Shown: positions 63,893 to 64,000 of the stretch, piece by piece
Layout: each line of letters starts with the position of its first letter
Position numbering within the stretch: the stretch's first letter is position 1
NCBI RefSeq assembly: GCF_022344005.1
Contig: NZ_CP092190.1
Location: 1,240,001-1,304,000, forward strand
Length of the DNA: 64,000 nt
Direction of reading: 5' to 3'
DNA from: Deinococcus sp. KNUC1210
GTDB taxonomy: Bacteria; Deinococcota; Deinococci; Deinococcales; Deinococcaceae
The notes under the pieces: generated by a model
Seen by the model: the letters and a program-made list of their open reading frames with translations, nothing else
Databases searched by the model: none
Told to the model about the DNA's origin: nothing
Position numbers and translations under genes: made by a program

Positions 63893-64000
63893 ATGAGCAA
63901 GCCGACCGAAGTGAGCGTGCAGATGTTCGGCACGAAGAAATCGAGCGCTACCCGCGCTGCCGAGCGCTTTTTCAAGGAGCGGCGCGTCAAGGTCATCTTC
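63893..64000 (+). CDS. ArsC/Spx-like thioredoxin-fold protein, N-terminal part (3' end outside window)
   Basis: Thirty-six residues are visible: SVQMFGTKKSSATRAAERFFKERRVKVIF. The strand-loop-helix with a FGTKKSSATRAAERFF segment resembles the first strand and helix of the ArsC/Spx/YffB family. The usual CxxC or single catalytic Cys after the first strand (typically GxxxC) is replaced by GTKKSSA, so this is likely a non-redox YffB-like member. The window ends before the rest can be judged. Confidence 0.6.
   Translation, partial: MSKPTEVSVQMFGTKKSSATRAAERFFKERRVKVIF

Overview
The window is a GC-rich chromosomal segment whose gene content and signals point to a Deinococcus species. Indicators are a short -10 hexamer (TANNNT) placed only 6-8 bases before many start codons (leaderless transcription), a glucose-type ABC binding protein closely resembling the one remembered from Thermus, an MntR/MntH pair, a complete System I cytochrome c maturation set, and several large proteins with no recognisable family. 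No rRNA, tRNA, CRISPR array, phage gene or insertion sequence was seen; this reads as a core chromosomal region.

Layout. 1-3300: shikimate genes aroC(partial)-aroK-aroB-aroQ plus a GNAT acetyltransferase; aroE lies far away at 51.6-52.4 kb. 3.3-8.4 kb: DUF99 protein, rplM-rpsI, DUF2071 protein, an EamA exporter, an RNase H-like protein with a possible second dead domain, a small HTH protein and pyrE. 8.5-16.6 kb: minus-strand TCA block sdhC-sdhD-sdhA-sdhB and sucA-sucB, with sdhB broken by a one-base insertion. 17-23 kb: a membrane Ser/Thr kinase with a C-terminal NHL-type propeller, divergent from a 630-residue protein of unknown family, then a Pro/Ala-rich protein and a tRNA methyltransferase. 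23-30.6 kb: phosphoesterase, Ppx/GppA (frameshifted), sulfurtransferase, a degenerate cold-shock gene, mntH-mntR with a clear palindromic operator, and folC.

30.7-39.3 kb: a plus-strand cytochrome c biogenesis run ccdA-ccmA-ccmB-ccmC-ccmD-ccmE-ccmF-tlpA(ccmG)-ccmH-ccmI, where ccmI is fused to a cytochrome c domain, followed by a Rieske protein. CcdA and TlpA supply reductant, CcmABCDE supply heme, and CcmFHI carry out ligation. 39.5-47 kb: a secreted protein, Nif3-like protein, GNAT proteins, LepA, a Tat-exported dienelactone hydrolase, an unknown protein and an MFS transporter. 47-52.4 kb: aroE overlaps a 1076-residue CHASE/PAS/GAF sensor kinase, which overlaps a receiver-kinase hybrid. 52.7-58.7 kb: phoH-ybeY-dgkA(frameshifted), a small cupin, topA and a DUF218 protein. 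58.8-63.7 kb: a ROK regulator and a glucose-type ABC importer (binding protein and two permeases, no ATPase). The window ends inside an ArsC/Spx-like gene.

Four otherwise intact genes (sdhB, ppx, ccmF, dgkA) each carry an apparent single-base frameshift. Because they sit in housekeeping functions, base-calling or assembly errors are as likely as real mutations.
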